DNA of 64,000 nt from Prescottella sp. R16 (GCF_030656875.1 NZ_CP130943.1:3162001-3226000); one strand, 5' to 3'. Counted from the first letter of the stretch, positions 30,465 to 41,432 are shown. Notes: generated from the letters alone by a model not told the origin. Program-made: numbers and translations.

Positions 30465-31670
30465 ATGACGTCCTTGGCACGTCGACTGACGGCCACTGCG
30501 GCACTCGCGCTGACCGCGCTCGTCGGCACTGCGGTCGCGACACCGGCGGCTTCCGCGACACCGGCGTATCCGACTCCGCTACCGGATCCGTTCTATGCCG
30601 CACCGGCGGACATCGCCACCAAGGCGCCCGGCGACGTCCTCGAGGTCCGCCGCGCCGACACGTGGCTGGCGTCGGGCAACGAGGTGTGGCAGATCAAGTA
30701 CCGGTCCACGAACTCCGCGGGCGAGGCGATCCCGGCGGTCACCACCGTCCTCAAGCCCGTGAATGCGCCCGCCGACATGCCCGTGCTGTCGTACCAGGCG
30801 ATCGTCAACTCGCTCGGACTGCAGTGCGCACCGTCGGCGGCGCTGTTCACCGGCGAGATCAAGGACGTCTTCGGGTTGCCGCTCGCCCTGTCGCGGGGCT
30901 GGGCGGTCGCACTGCCCGACCATCTCGGACCGAACAGTGCCTACGGTGCTGCGAAGCTCGGGGGCATGATCACGCTCGACGGCGTCCGGGCCGTCAAGAA
31001 CGTGCCGGAGCTGCAGTTCGCGAACAGCCCCGTCGCACTGGCCGGCTATTCGGGCGGCGGCATGTCGACGGCATGGGCGGCAGCCCTGAACTCGACGTAC
31101 GCGCCGGACGTGAAGCTCGTCGGCGTCGCGCAGGGCGGTGTGCCCGCGAACATCGAGGAGATGGCCGTCGGTCTCGGTCTCGCCGACCGGCATCCCGGTT
31201 TCGGGCTCGGGTTCGCCGCCGCGATCGGCCTCGAACGCGAGTATCCGGAGAAGCTGCCGCTCGGTGACCAGCTCACGCCGGCCGGGCTCGCGCTGCGCGA
31301 CGAGTTCAAGGACGAGTGCCGCACCCTGCTGCTCGCGAAGGGGGTCCTGCACGGCGTCAGCGAGGTCGCGCACTCGACGAGCCTGCTGCAGGACGAGGCC
31401 GTGAAAGCGGTGATGCGCGAGAACAGCATCGTGAACTACCCCGGCATCCCCACCGCGCCGATGTTCATGTGGCACGGCACCTCCGATCCGCTCACCCCGT
31501 ACGGCTCGGTCGCCGCGACCGCCGACCGCTACTGCAAGGCCGGTGCCACGCTCGAGTTCCGCAGCTTCCCCATCGCCGAGCACATGACCAACGCCGCCCT
31601 CGGGCTGCCGGAGGCGATCCAGTACATCGCGGACCGGTTCGCGGGCCTGCCCGCGCCCAGCAACTGCTGA
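30465..31670 (+). CDS. Secreted LIP-family lipase, second copy
   Basis: 401 residues with a signal peptide (cleavage near ASA-TP, about residue 32). Same family as the gene at 20251: PGDVLEVRRADTW, TTVLKPVNAPADMPVLSYQ, nucleophile elbow AGYSGGGMSTAWA (Ser at about 195), acid region WHGTSDPLTPYG and the FPIAEHMTNA histidine. Cys residues near 124, 284, 355 and 401 could form disulfides. ATG 30465 after GGGGAG. It probably hydrolyses host or environmental lipids or esters. It lies between ssrA and smpB but on the opposite strand. Confidence 0.86.
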   Translation: MTSLARRLTATAALALTALVGTAVATPAASATPAYPTPLPDPFYAAPADIATKAPGDVLEVRRADTWLASGNEVWQIKYRSTNSAGEAIPAVTTVLKPVNAPADMPVLSYQAIVNSLGLQCAPSAALFTGEIKDVFGLPLALSRGWAVALPDHLGPNSAYGAAKLGGMITLDGVRAVKNVPELQFANSPVALAGYSGGGMSTAWAAALNSTYAPDVKLVGVAQGGVPANIEEMAVGLGLADRHPGFGLGFAAAIGLEREYPEKLPLGDQLTPAGLALRDEFKDECRTLLLAKGVLHGVSEVAHSTSLLQDEAVKAVMRENSIVNYPGIPTAPMFMWHGTSDPLTPYGSVAATADRYCKAGATLEFRSFPIAEHMTNAALGLPEAIQYIADRFAGLPAPSNC

Positions 31671-31736
31671 CGGCGTCCACACTGCGGGACAGTTCGCCGA
31701 ATCCACCTGGACGGCTGTTCAAGTGAATCTAGTCTT

Positions 31737-31761
31737 CTGACGAAACAGACCGTTTCGTCAG
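31737..31761 (+). promoter_or_regulatory. 10-bp inverted repeat touching the RBS of the M19-like gene
   Basis: CTGACGAAAC-agacc-GTTTCGTCAG, perfect 10-bp arms (31737-31746 and 31752-31761). The last base overlaps the GGAG ribosome binding site, so it could be a TetR-like operator or a hairpin that controls initiation. Confidence 0.5.
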
Positions 31762-31773
31762 GAGAAGGCCGTG

Positions 31774-33840
31774 ATGACCGCTCGATCCGGATCCGTGCAA
31801 CGCCGAGCGGCTGCACTGCTCGGCGCCGTCGTCGCCGTCACCCTGGCGGCGACGACGGCGGCCGTAGCGGCTCCCCTGTCCCCGATGCCCGACGACCCCG
31901 GACCCGCCACCGACCCGGTGTACGGACTCGCCGGCGGCTGCTACACGCTGGCCGCCGACGGCGGACGCGGTGTCGTCGTCCGCGACGGCAACGGCTTCCG
32001 GACGACCGACACCGCGTCCGCCACCCCGTTCCGGATGCAGGCCGCGCAACTCGGCCGGTTCCTGTTCGTCGCCGACGACGGCACGTCGATCACCGGCGGT
32101 CCCGGCGCGGTCACCGCGGCACCACAGCCGACCCCGGACGCGGACTGGACACTGACCCACACCGACGGGCTCTACACCGCGGTCGGGACGGTGACGGGCA
32201 GGCAGCTGAGCGTCGGCGCCGACGGCCGGCTCACCGTCACCGATCCGGGTCCCGCACCCGATGCCGGACGCTTCCGGCTCGCCGCCGCCACCGGGTGCAC
32301 CGACGTCCCGGAGGCCGACGTGAACGCGACCGGTGTCCCGGCCGGGGCGGACGCGTCCGGTCAGGTGCTGGGTTTCGTCGACGCCCACGTCCACATGAAC
32401 GCGAACGAGTTCATCGGCGGCGAGATCCGCTGCGGGAAGCCGTACTCGCCGCTCGGTGTGGCGGCTGCGCTGCGCGACTGCGACGACCACGGCCCGGACG
32501 GGGCGACCGCCCTGCTCGAGAACGTCCTGTCGCACGGCACTCCGTTCGACAACCACGACACCACGATGTGGCCGAGCTTCGCCGACGTCCCCGCGTACGA
32601 CTCGATGACACACGAGCAGACGTACTACCGGTGGGTCGAGCGGGCGTGGCGTGGCGGGCTGCGCATCTTCACGAACCTGCTGGTGTCGAACCGGGTGCTG
32701 TGCGAGCTGTACCCGCTGCGCAGCAACCCGTGCGACGAGATGGAGACCGCCCGTATCCAGGCCCGGCAGGCCCGCGAGATCCAGGACTACGTGGACGCCC
32801 AGTACGGGGGCCCGGGCCGCGGCTGGTTCCGGATCGTCGACTCCCCCGCCCGGGCCCGTGAGGTGGCGGCGTCCGGCAAGCTCGCCGTCACCCTCGGCGT
32901 GGAGATCTCCGAGCCGTTCGGCTGCGGGATCCGGGACGGGGCCCCGCAGTGCACCGAGGCCGATATCGACGCCGGTCTCGACGAGCTGTACGCGCTCGGG
33001 GTGCGGCAGGTGATCCTCGCCCACAAGTTCGACAATGCGCTCGGTGGGGTGCGGTTCGACGAGGGCATCACCGGGATCGCGGTCAACGCCGGTAACTTCC
33101 TGGGCACCGGCCGGTTCTGGGAGACCGAGCCGTGCGTCTCCGCGGCGGAGGACAACCCGATCGGGAACGTCGACGCCGACACCGCTGGACAGGTGGCCGC
33201 GATGCTACCGCCGGGCGTGACGCTGCCGGTGTATCCGGAGGGGCCGTCGTGCAACGCTCGCGGGCTCACCGATCTCGGCGCGTACGCGGTCCGGGGACTG
33301 ATCGACCGCGGCATGATCGTCGACGTCGACCACATGAGCGCGAAGGCCGCCGACGCGGCCCTGACGATCCTCGAGGACGCCCGCTATCCGGGTGTCGTGT
33401 CGAGCCACGGGTGGACCGATCCGGCGAACTATCCGCGGATCTACACGCTCGGCGGATTCGTCGCGTCGTATGCCGGTCCGGCGGAGAATTTCGTCGACGA
33501 GTGGCGCGCGGCCCGCGACGTCCGGGACGACGACTACTTCTTCGGCTACGGATTCGGCGCCGACACCAACGGGTTCGGGGCCCAGCCGGCGCCACCGGAG
33601 AACGGCCGCAGCCTCGTCGACTACCCGTTCACGGCGTTCGACGGCACCGTCCTGGATCGTCAGCAGGCCGGGACGCGGGTGTTCGACTTCAACCGGGACG
33701 GGCTCGCCCAGTACGGGATGATCCCCGACTGGATCGAGGCGATGCGCACGTACGCCGGCACCGACGGCGACCAGTTCCTGACCGATCTGTCCCGCGGCGC
33801 CGAGGCGTACCTGCAGATGTGGGAGCGGGCGACGCGTTAA
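31774..33840 (+). CDS. Secreted M19-type dipeptidase-like metallohydrolase
   Basis: About 688 residues with a signal peptide (cleavage near VAA-P, residue 33). Residues 45-170 are a beta-rich module that may bind carbohydrate or actin-like fold ligands. Residues from about 195 form a TIM-barrel metallohydrolase: [10 protein letters not shown] (HxH), [25 protein letters not shown] and SSHGW resemble membrane dipeptidase (renal dipeptidase) signatures. Substrate unknown. ATG 31774 sits 9 nt after AGGAG; GTG 31771 is adjacent. The stop TAA overlaps the smpB stop within GTTAAC. Confidence 0.72.
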   Translation: MTARSGSVQRRAAALLGAVVAVTLAATTAAVAAPLSPMPDDPGPATDPVYGLAGGCYTLAADGGRGVVVRDGNGFRTTDTASATPFRMQAAQLGRFLFVADDGTSITGGPGAVTAAPQPTPDADWTLTHTDGLYTAVGTVTGRQLSVGADGRLTVTDPGPAPDAGRFRLAAATGCTDVPEADVNATGVPAGADASGQVLGFVDAHVHMNANEFIGGEIRCGKPYSPLGVAAALRDCDDHGPDGATALLENVLSHGTPFDNHDTTMWPSFADVPAYDSMTHEQTYYRWVERAWRGGLRIFTNLLVSNRVLCELYPLRSNPCDEMETARIQARQAREIQDYVDAQYGGPGRGWFRIVDSPARAREVAASGKLAVTLGVEISEPFGCGIRDGAPQCTEADIDAGLDELYALGVRQVILAHKFDNALGGVRFDEGITGIAVNAGNFLGTGRFWETEPCVSAAEDNPIGNVDADTAGQVAAMLPPGVTLPVYPEGPSCNARGLTDLGAYAVRGLIDRGMIVDVDHMSAKAADAALTILEDARYPGVVSSHGWTDPANYPRIYTLGGFVASYAGPAENFVDEWRAARDVRDDDYFFGYGFGADTNGFGAQPAPPENGRSLVDYPFTAFDGTVLDRQQAGTRVFDFNRDGLAQYGMIPDWIEAMRTYAGTDGDQFLTDLSRGAEAYLQMWERATR

Positions 33841-34310
33841 CGCATGCCCTTGATGCGCCGTCCGAGTTCGCGGGTGACCTCGCGTTCGGCGGTGCGTCGG
33901 GCGATGTCCTGGCGCTTGTCGTAGTCCTGTTTGCCCTTCGCGAGGGCGAGCTCGACCTTGACCTTGCCGTCGGAGAAGTACATCGACAGCGGCACCAAGG
34001 TCTGGTTGCCCTCGCGGGACTTGCCGACCAGGTGCTCGATCTCGCGGCGGTGCAGCAGCAGCTTGCGGGTGCGGCGCGGCGCATGGTTGGTCCAGCTGCC
34101 GTGGCCGTACTCCGGGATGTGCAGGCCGCGCAACCACACCTCGCCGTCGTCGACGGTGGCGAACGCGTCGACCAGCGACGCCTTGCCCTCCCGCAGGCTC
34201 TTCACCTCGGTGCCGACCAGCGCCACACCGGCCTCGTACGTGTCGAGGATGGTGTAGTTGTGGCGTGCCTTGCGGTTGGTCGCGATGACTTTGCGGCCCT
34301 TTTCTTTCAC
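33837..34310 (-). CDS. smpB: SsrA-binding protein
   Basis: 157 residues. SmpB binds the tRNA-like part of tmRNA and guides it into stalled ribosomes. The conserved [54 protein letters not shown] and the basic C-terminal GRRIKGMR are all present. The start is probably GTG 34310 ([10 protein letters not shown]), although GGAGG is only 1 nt away; ATG 34322 is an alternative. Last gene of the prfB-to-smpB run. Confidence 0.96.
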   Translation of the reverse strand: MKEKGRKVIATNRKARHNYTILDTYEAGVALVGTEVKSLREGKASLVDAFATVDDGEVWLRGLHIPEYGHGSWTNHAPRRTRKLLLHRREIEHLVGKSREGNQTLVPLSMYFSDGKVKVELALAKGKQDYDKRQDIARRTAEREVTRELGRRIKGMR

Positions 34311-34374
34311 GCCTCCCAGCATAGGGGCCGCGGCAACCGGATTACGCCCTGCACGCCCCCGGGCCGTCCGGCCG

Positions 34375-35280
34375 TCAGTCCCGCACGTACAGACGCAGCG
34401 CCACGTACGCGGTGATCGCGGCCATGCCGGCGCCGGCGATCGCGATGAACGGCGACACCAGCAGCACATCGCTGTTGGAGATGCGGGCGACGATGTTGGC
34501 GTCGTAGATGTCGGCGAGGACATCGTCGACGAACAGGTTCTTCGCTGTGAACAGGGCGGCGATCGCGAGCGCCGAACCGATCAGGGACGCCACCACGGCT
34601 TCGAGCAGGAACGGTAGCTGCGTGTACCAGCGGGTCGCGCCGACCAGCCGCATGATGCCGACCTCGGTGCGGCGGGTCAGGGCGGCGACCTGGACCATGT
34701 TGGCGATGAGGAAGATCGCGGCGATCGCCTGCACGATCGCGATCGCGAACGCGGCGTTGCGGATGCCGCCGAGAACACTGAACAGCCGGTCGACCAGTTC
34801 ACGCTGGTTGAGGATGCTGTCGATACCGGGCCGCAGCGCGAAGTCGGCGCCGAGGGCCTCGAACTGGTCCGGGTCGCTCAGCTTCACCTTGAACGACGCC
34901 GGGAACGACTCGGCACTCACCAGCGACGCCAGTTCCGGGTTGTCCTTGAACACCCGGTCGGTGGCGTCGACGACGGCGTCGTCCCGGTTGAGGTACTGCA
35001 CCGACACCACCGAACCGGTGTTCTCGAGATCGGTACGGATGCCCCGGCAGATGTCCTGCTCGCAGTTCGGGTCGGCCGCGGAGATGTCGTCGGTGAGGAA
35101 CAGCTGTACCTCGACGCGGTCCAGGAAGATGTGCTGCGTCTTGTCGGCCATCTGCACGATCAGCAGGCCGCCGCCGAACAGCCCCAGCGAGATCGCGGTG
35201 GTGAGGATCATCGCGACGGTCATCGTGATGTTGCGGCGCAGGCCGGTGAGGACCTCGCTGAAGATGAAGCTGGCACGCAT
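34375..35280 (-). CDS. ftsX: Cell division protein FtsX
   Basis: 301 residues, four membrane helices with a large extracellular loop (about residues 45-165) that in mycobacteria contacts the RipC peptidoglycan hydrolase. The FtsX/LolE-type end holds [23 protein letters not shown]. With FtsE it links cytoplasmic ATP hydrolysis to cell-wall cutting at the septum. ATG 35280; 64 nt after ftsE. Confidence 0.95.
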   Translation of the reverse strand: MRASFIFSEVLTGLRRNITMTVAMILTTAISLGLFGGGLLIVQMADKTQHIFLDRVEVQLFLTDDISAADPNCEQDICRGIRTDLENTGSVVSVQYLNRDDAVVDATDRVFKDNPELASLVSAESFPASFKVKLSDPDQFEALGADFALRPGIDSILNQRELVDRLFSVLGGIRNAAFAIAIVQAIAAIFLIANMVQVAALTRRTEVGIMRLVGATRWYTQLPFLLEAVVASLIGSALAIAALFTAKNLFVDDVLADIYDANIVARISNSDVLLVSPFIAIAGAGMAAITAYVALRLYVRD

Positions 35281-35344
35281 CGGGGTAGGCAGTCCTTGCA
35301 GTCGTCGCAGTCGTCCGGGCAGGAGAGAACGTGGTGTACGCCGG

Positions 35345-36034
<690 letters not shown>

Positions 36035-36100
36035 GAGGAGCCAGTCTAGCCGTTATCCAACGGTGACCTTCGGGAACGACGCGGCGGATTCCGGGCCGCG

Positions 36101-36601
36101 TCAGCCCTCGGGGGTGGGGACGACGGTGGTCTCGTTCTGTGGTGTGGTCTCCACCGATCCCGGTTCACTCTGCGACGTCTCCGACGTGACCGTGGACCCG
36201 TTCTCCCCGGGCGATTCGAGCGTCGAGGTCTCGCGCTGCCCGCCGGGTGTCGTCGAACTCGACGAGCTGCCCGAGCGGCCCGACTGCGGACTCGGCGACG
36301 GGGTCGGCGTCCCGCTGGTCTCCGACGGCGACGCCGGCACCGAGGTCGACGGTTGGGTCGGCGGCTTCTCGACGGGCGCGGGCGGGATGTACGTGCCCTG
36401 TTCCGTACCGGCCGGAGCCGGGGCTTCGGTCACCGGCGACGGTGTGGGATTGAGCTCGCCGTTGAGGATCGACAGCCCCAGCCACAGCACGCACATGACC
36501 GCGGTCGTGGTGCGCATGTGGCCGCGGAACAGGGTGTGGGGAATCCGCGCCCACAGCCGGGACAGCTTCTTCTGCGCGGTCACGTTCTCCTGCTCGGTCA
36601 C
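36101..36601 (-). CDS. Pro/Ser/Thr-rich membrane-anchored protein
   Basis: 166 residues: a short basic cytoplasmic part, one membrane helix (about 31-49) and an extracytoplasmic tail of about 115 residues almost entirely Pro, Ser, Thr, Gly and Glu. It sits at the position of Rv3103c between mscS and ftsE in mycobacteria. Function unknown; a wall-spanning linker tied to division is possible. Its ATG overlaps the mscS stop (ATGA). Confidence 0.8.
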   Translation of the reverse strand: MTEQENVTAQKKLSRLWARIPHTLFRGHMRTTTAVMCVLWLGLSILNGELNPTPSPVTEAPAPAGTEQGTYIPPAPVEKPPTQPSTSVPASPSETSGTPTPSPSPQSGRSGSSSSSTTPGGQRETSTLESPGENGSTVTSETSQSEPGSVETTPQNETTVVPTPEG

Positions 36602-37500
36602 TCGTCACCACCGGTCGCTTCGGCGGTGAGGTCGGCGGCGATCGTGAGGCCCGCGCGGCGCAGTGCCGCCACCACCCGCACCCGCAGCGCCCGGCCCACC
36701 TGGAACTGTTTGCCGGGCAGGGTGCGGGCCACCATCCGGACGCTGACCTGATCCATCTCGAGGCTTTCGACGCCCATCACGGTGGGGGTGTCGAGCAGCA
36801 GCGGTCGCAGTGCCTTGTCCTCGTACGCGTCCTCCCCGACCCGGTGCAGGATGTCGTTGACGTGGTTGATGTCGGCGGTCGCCGGGATCGGCACGTCGAC
36901 CACGGCCCGCGCCCAGTCCTTCGACAGGTTGACGGCCTTGACGATCTGCCCGTTGGGGACGGTGATGACCTCACCGTCCGCGTTGCGCATCCGGGTCACG
37001 CGCAGGGTCACGTCCTCGATGACGCCCTCGGCGTCCGTCCCCGACCCGGTGACCGCGATCTGCACGGTGTCACCGAACCCGTACTGGCGTTCGGTGATGA
37101 TGAAGAATCCCGCGAGGATGTCCTGGACGACGCGTTGCGCACCGAAACCGAGAGCGGCACCGAGCACGGTCGCGGGCGCGACGAGGCTACCGAGCGGCAT
37201 GTCCAGTTGGGAGAGCACCTTCACGATCGCGAGGGTGTAGACGAGCGTGATGATCACCCACGTGACGACCTGCGCCACCGAATGCCGGTGTTTGGTGGCC
37301 TCCGAGCGGACCAGCGCGTCGCCCTGCTGATAGTTCTCGTCGATCCGTTGGGTGATCCGGCCACCCGCCCACGACACGAACCGGGCGACGAGCAGCGCCC
37401 CGAGCACGGTCAGCGAGATCGGCAGGATCGTCACCTTCAACCAGTCGAGAAACTGGTTGAGGGGACCGATCGAGGTCTGGGCGAGGTAGCTGATCTGCAT
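36598..37500 (-). CDS. MscS-type mechanosensitive ion channel
   Basis: 300 residues. About three hydrophobic segments lead into the pore helix VAPATVLGAALGFGAQRVVQDILAGFFII and the beta domain with GDTV, NGQIVKAVNLSKDW. It would open on membrane tension to release solutes. Orthologous position to Rv3104c. Between prfB and the Pro-rich gene, with short spacing, so probably in the same transcript. Confidence 0.9.
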   Translation of the reverse strand: MQISYLAQTSIGPLNQFLDWLKVTILPISLTVLGALLVARFVSWAGGRITQRIDENYQQGDALVRSEATKHRHSVAQVVTWVIITLVYTLAIVKVLSQLDMPLGSLVAPATVLGAALGFGAQRVVQDILAGFFIITERQYGFGDTVQIAVTGSGTDAEGVIEDVTLRVTRMRNADGEVITVPNGQIVKAVNLSKDWARAVVDVPIPATADINHVNDILHRVGEDAYEDKALRPLLLDTPTVMGVESLEMDQVSVRMVARTLPGKQFQVGRALRVRVVAALRRAGLTIAADLTAEATGGDE

Positions 37501-37513
37501 ACGGGCCCGCGGC

Positions 37514-38617
37514 CTAGTCCTGGTTCTGACTCATCCGCCAGCGGATGCCTGCCTCGATGAAGCCGTCGATCTCGCCGTCGAGGACCGCAGACGGGTTGTT
37601 GACCTCGTACTCGGTGCGCAGGTCCTTGACCATCTGGTACGGGTGCAGCACGTACGAGCGCATCTGGTTGCCCCACGAGCTGCCGCCGTCACCCTTGAGG
37701 GCGTCCATCTCGGCGCGCTCTTCCTGACGCTTGCGTTCGAGCAGCTTGGCCTGCAGGACCCGCATCGCGGACACCTTGTTCTGCAGCTGCGACTTCTCGT
37801 TCTGACACGTGACGACGATGCCGGTCGGGACGTGCGTCAGGCGCACCGCAGAGTCGGTCGTGTTGACCGACTGGCCGCCCGGGCCGGACGAGCGGTAGAC
37901 GTCGACGCGGACGTCGTTCTCGTCGATGTCGATGTGGTCGGTGGTCTCCACGACGGGCAGCACCTCGACCTCGGCGAACGACGTCTGGCGGCGGCCCTGG
38001 TTGTCGAACGGGCTGATCCGCACCAGGCGGTGGGTGCCCATCTCGACGGACAGGGTGCCGTAGCTGTAGGGCGCCTTGACCGCGAAGGTGGCGGACTTGA
38101 TGCCGGCCTCTTCCGCGTAGGAGGTGTCGTAGACCTCGACGCCGTAGCCGCGCTTCTCGGCCCAGCGGATGTACATGCGCATGAGCATCTCGGCCCAGTC
38201 CGCGGCGTCGACGCCACCGGCACCGGCCCGGATGTTGACGAGCGCGTCACGCTGGTCGTAGTCACCCGAGAGCATCGTCTTGACTTCCATCGCCTCGATG
38301 TCGGCGCGCAGCTGCTCCCGCTCGGCGTGCACGTCGGTGACCGCGTCGGCGCCCTCTTCCTCGGCGAGTTCGTACAGCACGGCCATGTCGTCGAGGCGCG
38401 CCCGCAGTTCCTCGACGCGGCGCAGTTCGGACTGTGCGTGCGACAGCGCGCTGGTGACCTGCTGCGCGTGTTCCTGGTCGTTCCACAGCTCCGGGTCGGA
38501 CGCCTGATGCTCGAGTTCGTCGATGCGTCGGCGCAGCTCCTCGACGTCGAGGACCTTCTCGACCGTGGTCAGAGTGGTGTCGAGTTCGGCGAGGTCAGAG
38601 GAAACGTCAGGATGCAC
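37514..38617 (-). CDS. prfB: Peptide chain release factor 2
   Basis: 367 residues. It recognises UGA and UAA: the SPF anticodon-like tripeptide is in [14 protein letters not shown] and the catalytic GGQ in [20 protein letters not shown]. The reading frame is continuous, so the autoregulatory frameshift known from many other bacteria is absent. GTG 38617 start. First gene of the run to smpB, divergent from hisN across 59 bp. Confidence 0.97.
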   Translation of the reverse strand: MHPDVSSDLAELDTTLTTVEKVLDVEELRRRIDELEHQASDPELWNDQEHAQQVTSALSHAQSELRRVEELRARLDDMAVLYELAEEEGADAVTDVHAEREQLRADIEAMEVKTMLSGDYDQRDALVNIRAGAGGVDAADWAEMLMRMYIRWAEKRGYGVEVYDTSYAEEAGIKSATFAVKAPYSYGTLSVEMGTHRLVRISPFDNQGRRQTSFAEVEVLPVVETTDHIDIDENDVRVDVYRSSGPGGQSVNTTDSAVRLTHVPTGIVVTCQNEKSQLQNKVSAMRVLQAKLLERKRQEERAEMDALKGDGGSSWGNQMRSYVLHPYQMVKDLRTEYEVNNPSAVLDGEIDGFIEAGIRWRMSQNQD

Positions 38618-38676
38618 AGTTCACCAGGCTACCGGGTGAAATCGCGGGACCGCCACGACCCGGTACCGTCGGGCGC

Positions 38677-39447
38677 GTGACCGATCTCGAACTCGCCCTG
38701 CGCCTCGCCGACGCCGCCGACACCATCACCCGCGACCGTTTCGGCGCCCTCGATCTGCGGGTCGACGCCAAGCCGGACCTGACGCCCGTCTCCGACGCCG
38801 ACCTGGCCGTCGAGGAAGCACTGCGGGCGATGCTCGGCGCCGAGCGGCCGGCCGACGCCGTGCTCGGCGAGGAGTTCGGTGGCGACGCCACGTTCACGGG
38901 ACGCCAGTGGGTGATCGACCCGATCGACGGCACCAAGAACTTCGTCCGCGGGGTTCCGGTGTGGGCGAGCCTGATCGCGCTGCTCGAGGACGGCGTGCCC
39001 GTCGTCGGCGTGGTGAGCGCCCCGGCCCTGAACCGGCGCTGGTGGGCGTCGGCCGGAGCGGGCGCGTGGGCGGCGTACGACGGCGGCGAGGCCCGCAAGC
39101 TGTCGGTGTCCGCGGTGGGCGAGCTGGCGTCGTCGAGTCTCGCGTTCTCGTCCCTGTCGGGATGGAAGGACCGCGGCATCCGGGAACAGTTCGTCGATCT
39201 GACCGACGACGTGTGGCGCATCCGCGGCTACGGCGACTTCTTCTCGTACTGCCTGCTCGCCGAGGGCACCCTCGAGATCGCGGCCGAGCCCGAGGTGTCG
39301 CTGTGGGATCTGGCGCCCCTGGACGTCCTGGTGCGGGAGGCCGGTGGACGCTTCACGAGCCTCGACGGCGTCGCCGGCCCGCACGGCGGCAGCGCCGTCG
39401 CCACCAACGGACTCCTGCACGACGAGGTCCTCGCCCGGCTCCGCTGA
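38677..39447 (+). CDS. hisN: Histidinol-phosphatase, inositol-monophosphatase type
   Basis: 256 residues. The metal motifs [12 protein letters not shown] and [17 protein letters not shown] are those of the IMPase superfamily, and [10 protein letters not shown] supplies the first Glu pair. Its place before fadE24-fadE23 matches Rv3137, annotated as HisN. It would complete histidine synthesis by removing phosphate from histidinol phosphate. GTG 38677. Confidence 0.9.
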   Translation: MTDLELALRLADAADTITRDRFGALDLRVDAKPDLTPVSDADLAVEEALRAMLGAERPADAVLGEEFGGDATFTGRQWVIDPIDGTKNFVRGVPVWASLIALLEDGVPVVGVVSAPALNRRWWASAGAGAWAAYDGGEARKLSVSAVGELASSSLAFSSLSGWKDRGIREQFVDLTDDVWRIRGYGDFFSYCLLAEGTLEIAAEPEVSLWDLAPLDVLVREAGGRFTSLDGVAGPHGGSAVATNGLLHDEVLARLR

Positions 39448-39465
39448 CCCGGGAGGAACACACCG

Positions 39466-39792
39466 ATGGACGCCGACGACGTCGACTTCGCCCACACCGA
39501 TCAGGCCGACCGCAAACGTCGGGAGAAGGCCCTCGGGTTGGCCAGGTTCGTGTGGGAGCGCGGCATCAGCGGCGCCGAACTGCTCGACATGCCCGACGAC
39601 CGGCTCCGCAAGCTGGCGCGCGCGGCGGGGGCGAATCCGCCGAGCACCCGCGAAACCTGGACGGTCGCGGCCCGGCTGATCGACGAGAAGGACCGGTGGG
39701 CCGACCGGAATCCCGACGATCCGCGGGCGGTCCGCGACCACACCGACGAGAAGATCATGTGGGTCAAGCCGCCGATCACGCCCTGGACGTGA
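39466..39792 (+). CDS. Small conserved actinobacterial protein
   Basis: 108 residues, hydrophilic, no signal or membrane segment. Reads as a compact helical protein (RKRREKALGLARFVWERGISGAELLDMPDDRLRKLARAAG) with a short tail ending WVKPPITPWT. It starts 18 nt after hisN with GGGAGG upstream, so it is probably co-transcribed. I do not recognise a function. Confidence 0.65.
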   Translation: MDADDVDFAHTDQADRKRREKALGLARFVWERGISGAELLDMPDDRLRKLARAAGANPPSTRETWTVAARLIDEKDRWADRNPDDPRAVRDHTDEKIMWVKPPITPWT

Positions 39793-39815
39793 TCCCCTCT
39801 CCACCCCGCTCTCCC

Positions 39816-39878
39816 CGCGTTCTGCGCACTTGTCGCGGGTTCTCGGCGCCGTTTCTCGCGGCAAGTGCGCAGAACGCG
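39816..39878. terminator. Long palindrome C downstream of the small conserved gene
   Basis: Perfect 17-bp arms (39816-39832 and 39862-39878, cgcgttctgcgcacttg) with a 29-nt centre containing CGGCGCCG. Single copy in the window; probably a terminator or dispersed repeat like families A and B. Confidence 0.6.
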
Positions 39879-39899
39879 AGAAGGCGGCACACCCGAGTA

Positions 39900-39954
39900 G
39901 TGACGTTCGTCACTTTTCGGGTTGACTCGACTTCCTTTCTTACTCCAGAGTAAG
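39900..39954 (+). promoter_or_regulatory. Two operator-like palindromes upstream of fadE24
   Basis: GTGACG-tt-CGTCAC at 39900-39913 and CTTACTC-ca-GAGTAAG at 39939-39954, both perfectly symmetric, in the 100 nt before fadE24. A TTGACT (39922-39927) lies between them. The second resembles TetR-family operators of lipid genes. The regulator is not identified. Confidence 0.5.
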
Positions 39955-39986
39955 GTCGTGACAGTCCGAGACCGCACCTCCGAGAA

Positions 39987-41399
39987 ATGGTCATCATGAG
40001 CAAGCAAGACGTTGTGAAGACGAACGGCGCCCAGCGTGAGCCCCGCGACACCTCGGCGGTCGGCCTCAACCCCGTCCGACGGGACGCGATGGGCGCCGCC
40101 ATGCGGATCCTGACCCGGATCACCGGGTCCGACCTGGCCGAGAAGTACAACCTGCGACAGGTCATCGACCGCGTCACCTACGAGGGCACCAAGACCGGCT
40201 TCAAGACCCTCGGCGCCGCGACCCGCACGTTCAACCAGGTTTCCGGCGGCGGCGCACCCAAGCGCCTGCCCGACGGCGCCACCAAGAACGCCGACTACTT
40301 CGATCTCACCCCCACCGACGAACAGCAGATGATCGTCGAGACGGTCCGCGAGTTCTCGGCCGAGATCCTGCGCCCGGCCGCGCACGACGCCGACGAGGCC
40401 GCCGCCGCGCCCGTAGATCTGACGAAGCGGGCCGCGGAACTGGGTATCACGCTCGTCAACATTCCCGAGGAGTTCGAGGGGGTGGCGTCCGAGCGTGGCG
40501 CGGTCACCAATGCGCTGGTCGCCGAGGCCCTCGCGCACGGCGACATGGGTCTGGCACTGCCGATCCTCGCGCCGAGCGGTGTGGCCGTCGCCCTCACCCA
40601 GTGGGGCACCGACGCCCAGCAGCAGACGTATCTGCCCGCCTTCGCCGGCGAGAACGTGCCCGCTGCGGCGGTCGTGGTGAGCGAGCCGCGCGCTCTGTTC
40701 GATCCGTTCGCGCTGCAGACCAAGGCCGTCCGCTCCCCCAGCGGCTACAAGCTCAACGGCGTCAAGAGTCTCGTGCCCGCCGCCGGTTCGGCGGAACTGT
40801 TCGTCGTCGCCGCCGAACTCGACGGGCGTCCGGCGTTCTTCCTCGTCGAATCCGACACCAAGGGTGTCGTGATCGAGGCGGACCCGAGCATGGGTCTGCG
40901 CGCCGCCGGCCTGGGCCGGCTGCTCCTCACCGACGTCGCCGTCCCGGAGTCGGCGATCCTCGGTGACGGTGACGCCGACCAGCGGGCCCGCGAATACGCG
41001 GACGCGATCCGGCTGGCCCGGCTCGGCTGGGCGTCGCTCGCCGTCGGAACGAGCCAGGCCGTCCTCGACTACGTCATCCCCTACGTCAACGAGCGTGAGG
41101 CGTTCGGCGAGCCGATCAGCCACCGGCAGGCGGTCGCGTTCATGGTCGCGAACATCGGCATCGAACTCGACGGCATGCGGCTCGTCACGCTGCGCGGCGC
41201 GTCCCGCGCCGAGCAGGGCCTGTCGTTCGCCCGTGAAGCGGCACTGGCCAAGAAGCTCGCCTCCGACAAGGGCATGCAGATCGGGCTGGACGGCGTCCAG
41301 TTGCTCGGCGGCCACGGCTTCACCAAGGAGCACCCGGTGGAGCGCTGGTACCGCGACCTGCGAGCCGTCGGCGTTGCCGAGGGCATCGTCCTCGTCTGA
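39987..41399 (+). CDS. fadE24: Acyl-CoA dehydrogenase (FadE24-like)
   Basis: 470 residues with an N-terminal extension of about 100 residues before the dehydrogenase fold. The FAD-binding C-terminal half has REAFGEPISHRQAVAFMVAN and LDGVQLLGGHGFTKEHPVERWYRDLRA. The usual catalytic Glu site near the end is not obvious, as in steroid or lipid FadE pairs that act as heteromers. It is followed 33 nt later by fadE23, so the two probably form one complex. ATG 39987; ATG 39996 is possible. Confidence 0.85.
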   Translation: MVIMSKQDVVKTNGAQREPRDTSAVGLNPVRRDAMGAAMRILTRITGSDLAEKYNLRQVIDRVTYEGTKTGFKTLGAATRTFNQVSGGGAPKRLPDGATKNADYFDLTPTDEQQMIVETVREFSAEILRPAAHDADEAAAAPVDLTKRAAELGITLVNIPEEFEGVASERGAVTNALVAEALAHGDMGLALPILAPSGVAVALTQWGTDAQQQTYLPAFAGENVPAAAVVVSEPRALFDPFALQTKAVRSPSGYKLNGVKSLVPAAGSAELFVVAAELDGRPAFFLVESDTKGVVIEADPSMGLRAAGLGRLLLTDVAVPESAILGDGDADQRAREYADAIRLARLGWASLAVGTSQAVLDYVIPYVNEREAFGEPISHRQAVAFMVANIGIELDGMRLVTLRGASRAEQGLSFAREAALAKKLASDKGMQIGLDGVQLLGGHGFTKEHPVERWYRDLRAVGVAEGIVLV

Positions 41400-41432
41400 C
41401 GCCGACCCGATCCGTTTACAGGAGATCCTTCG

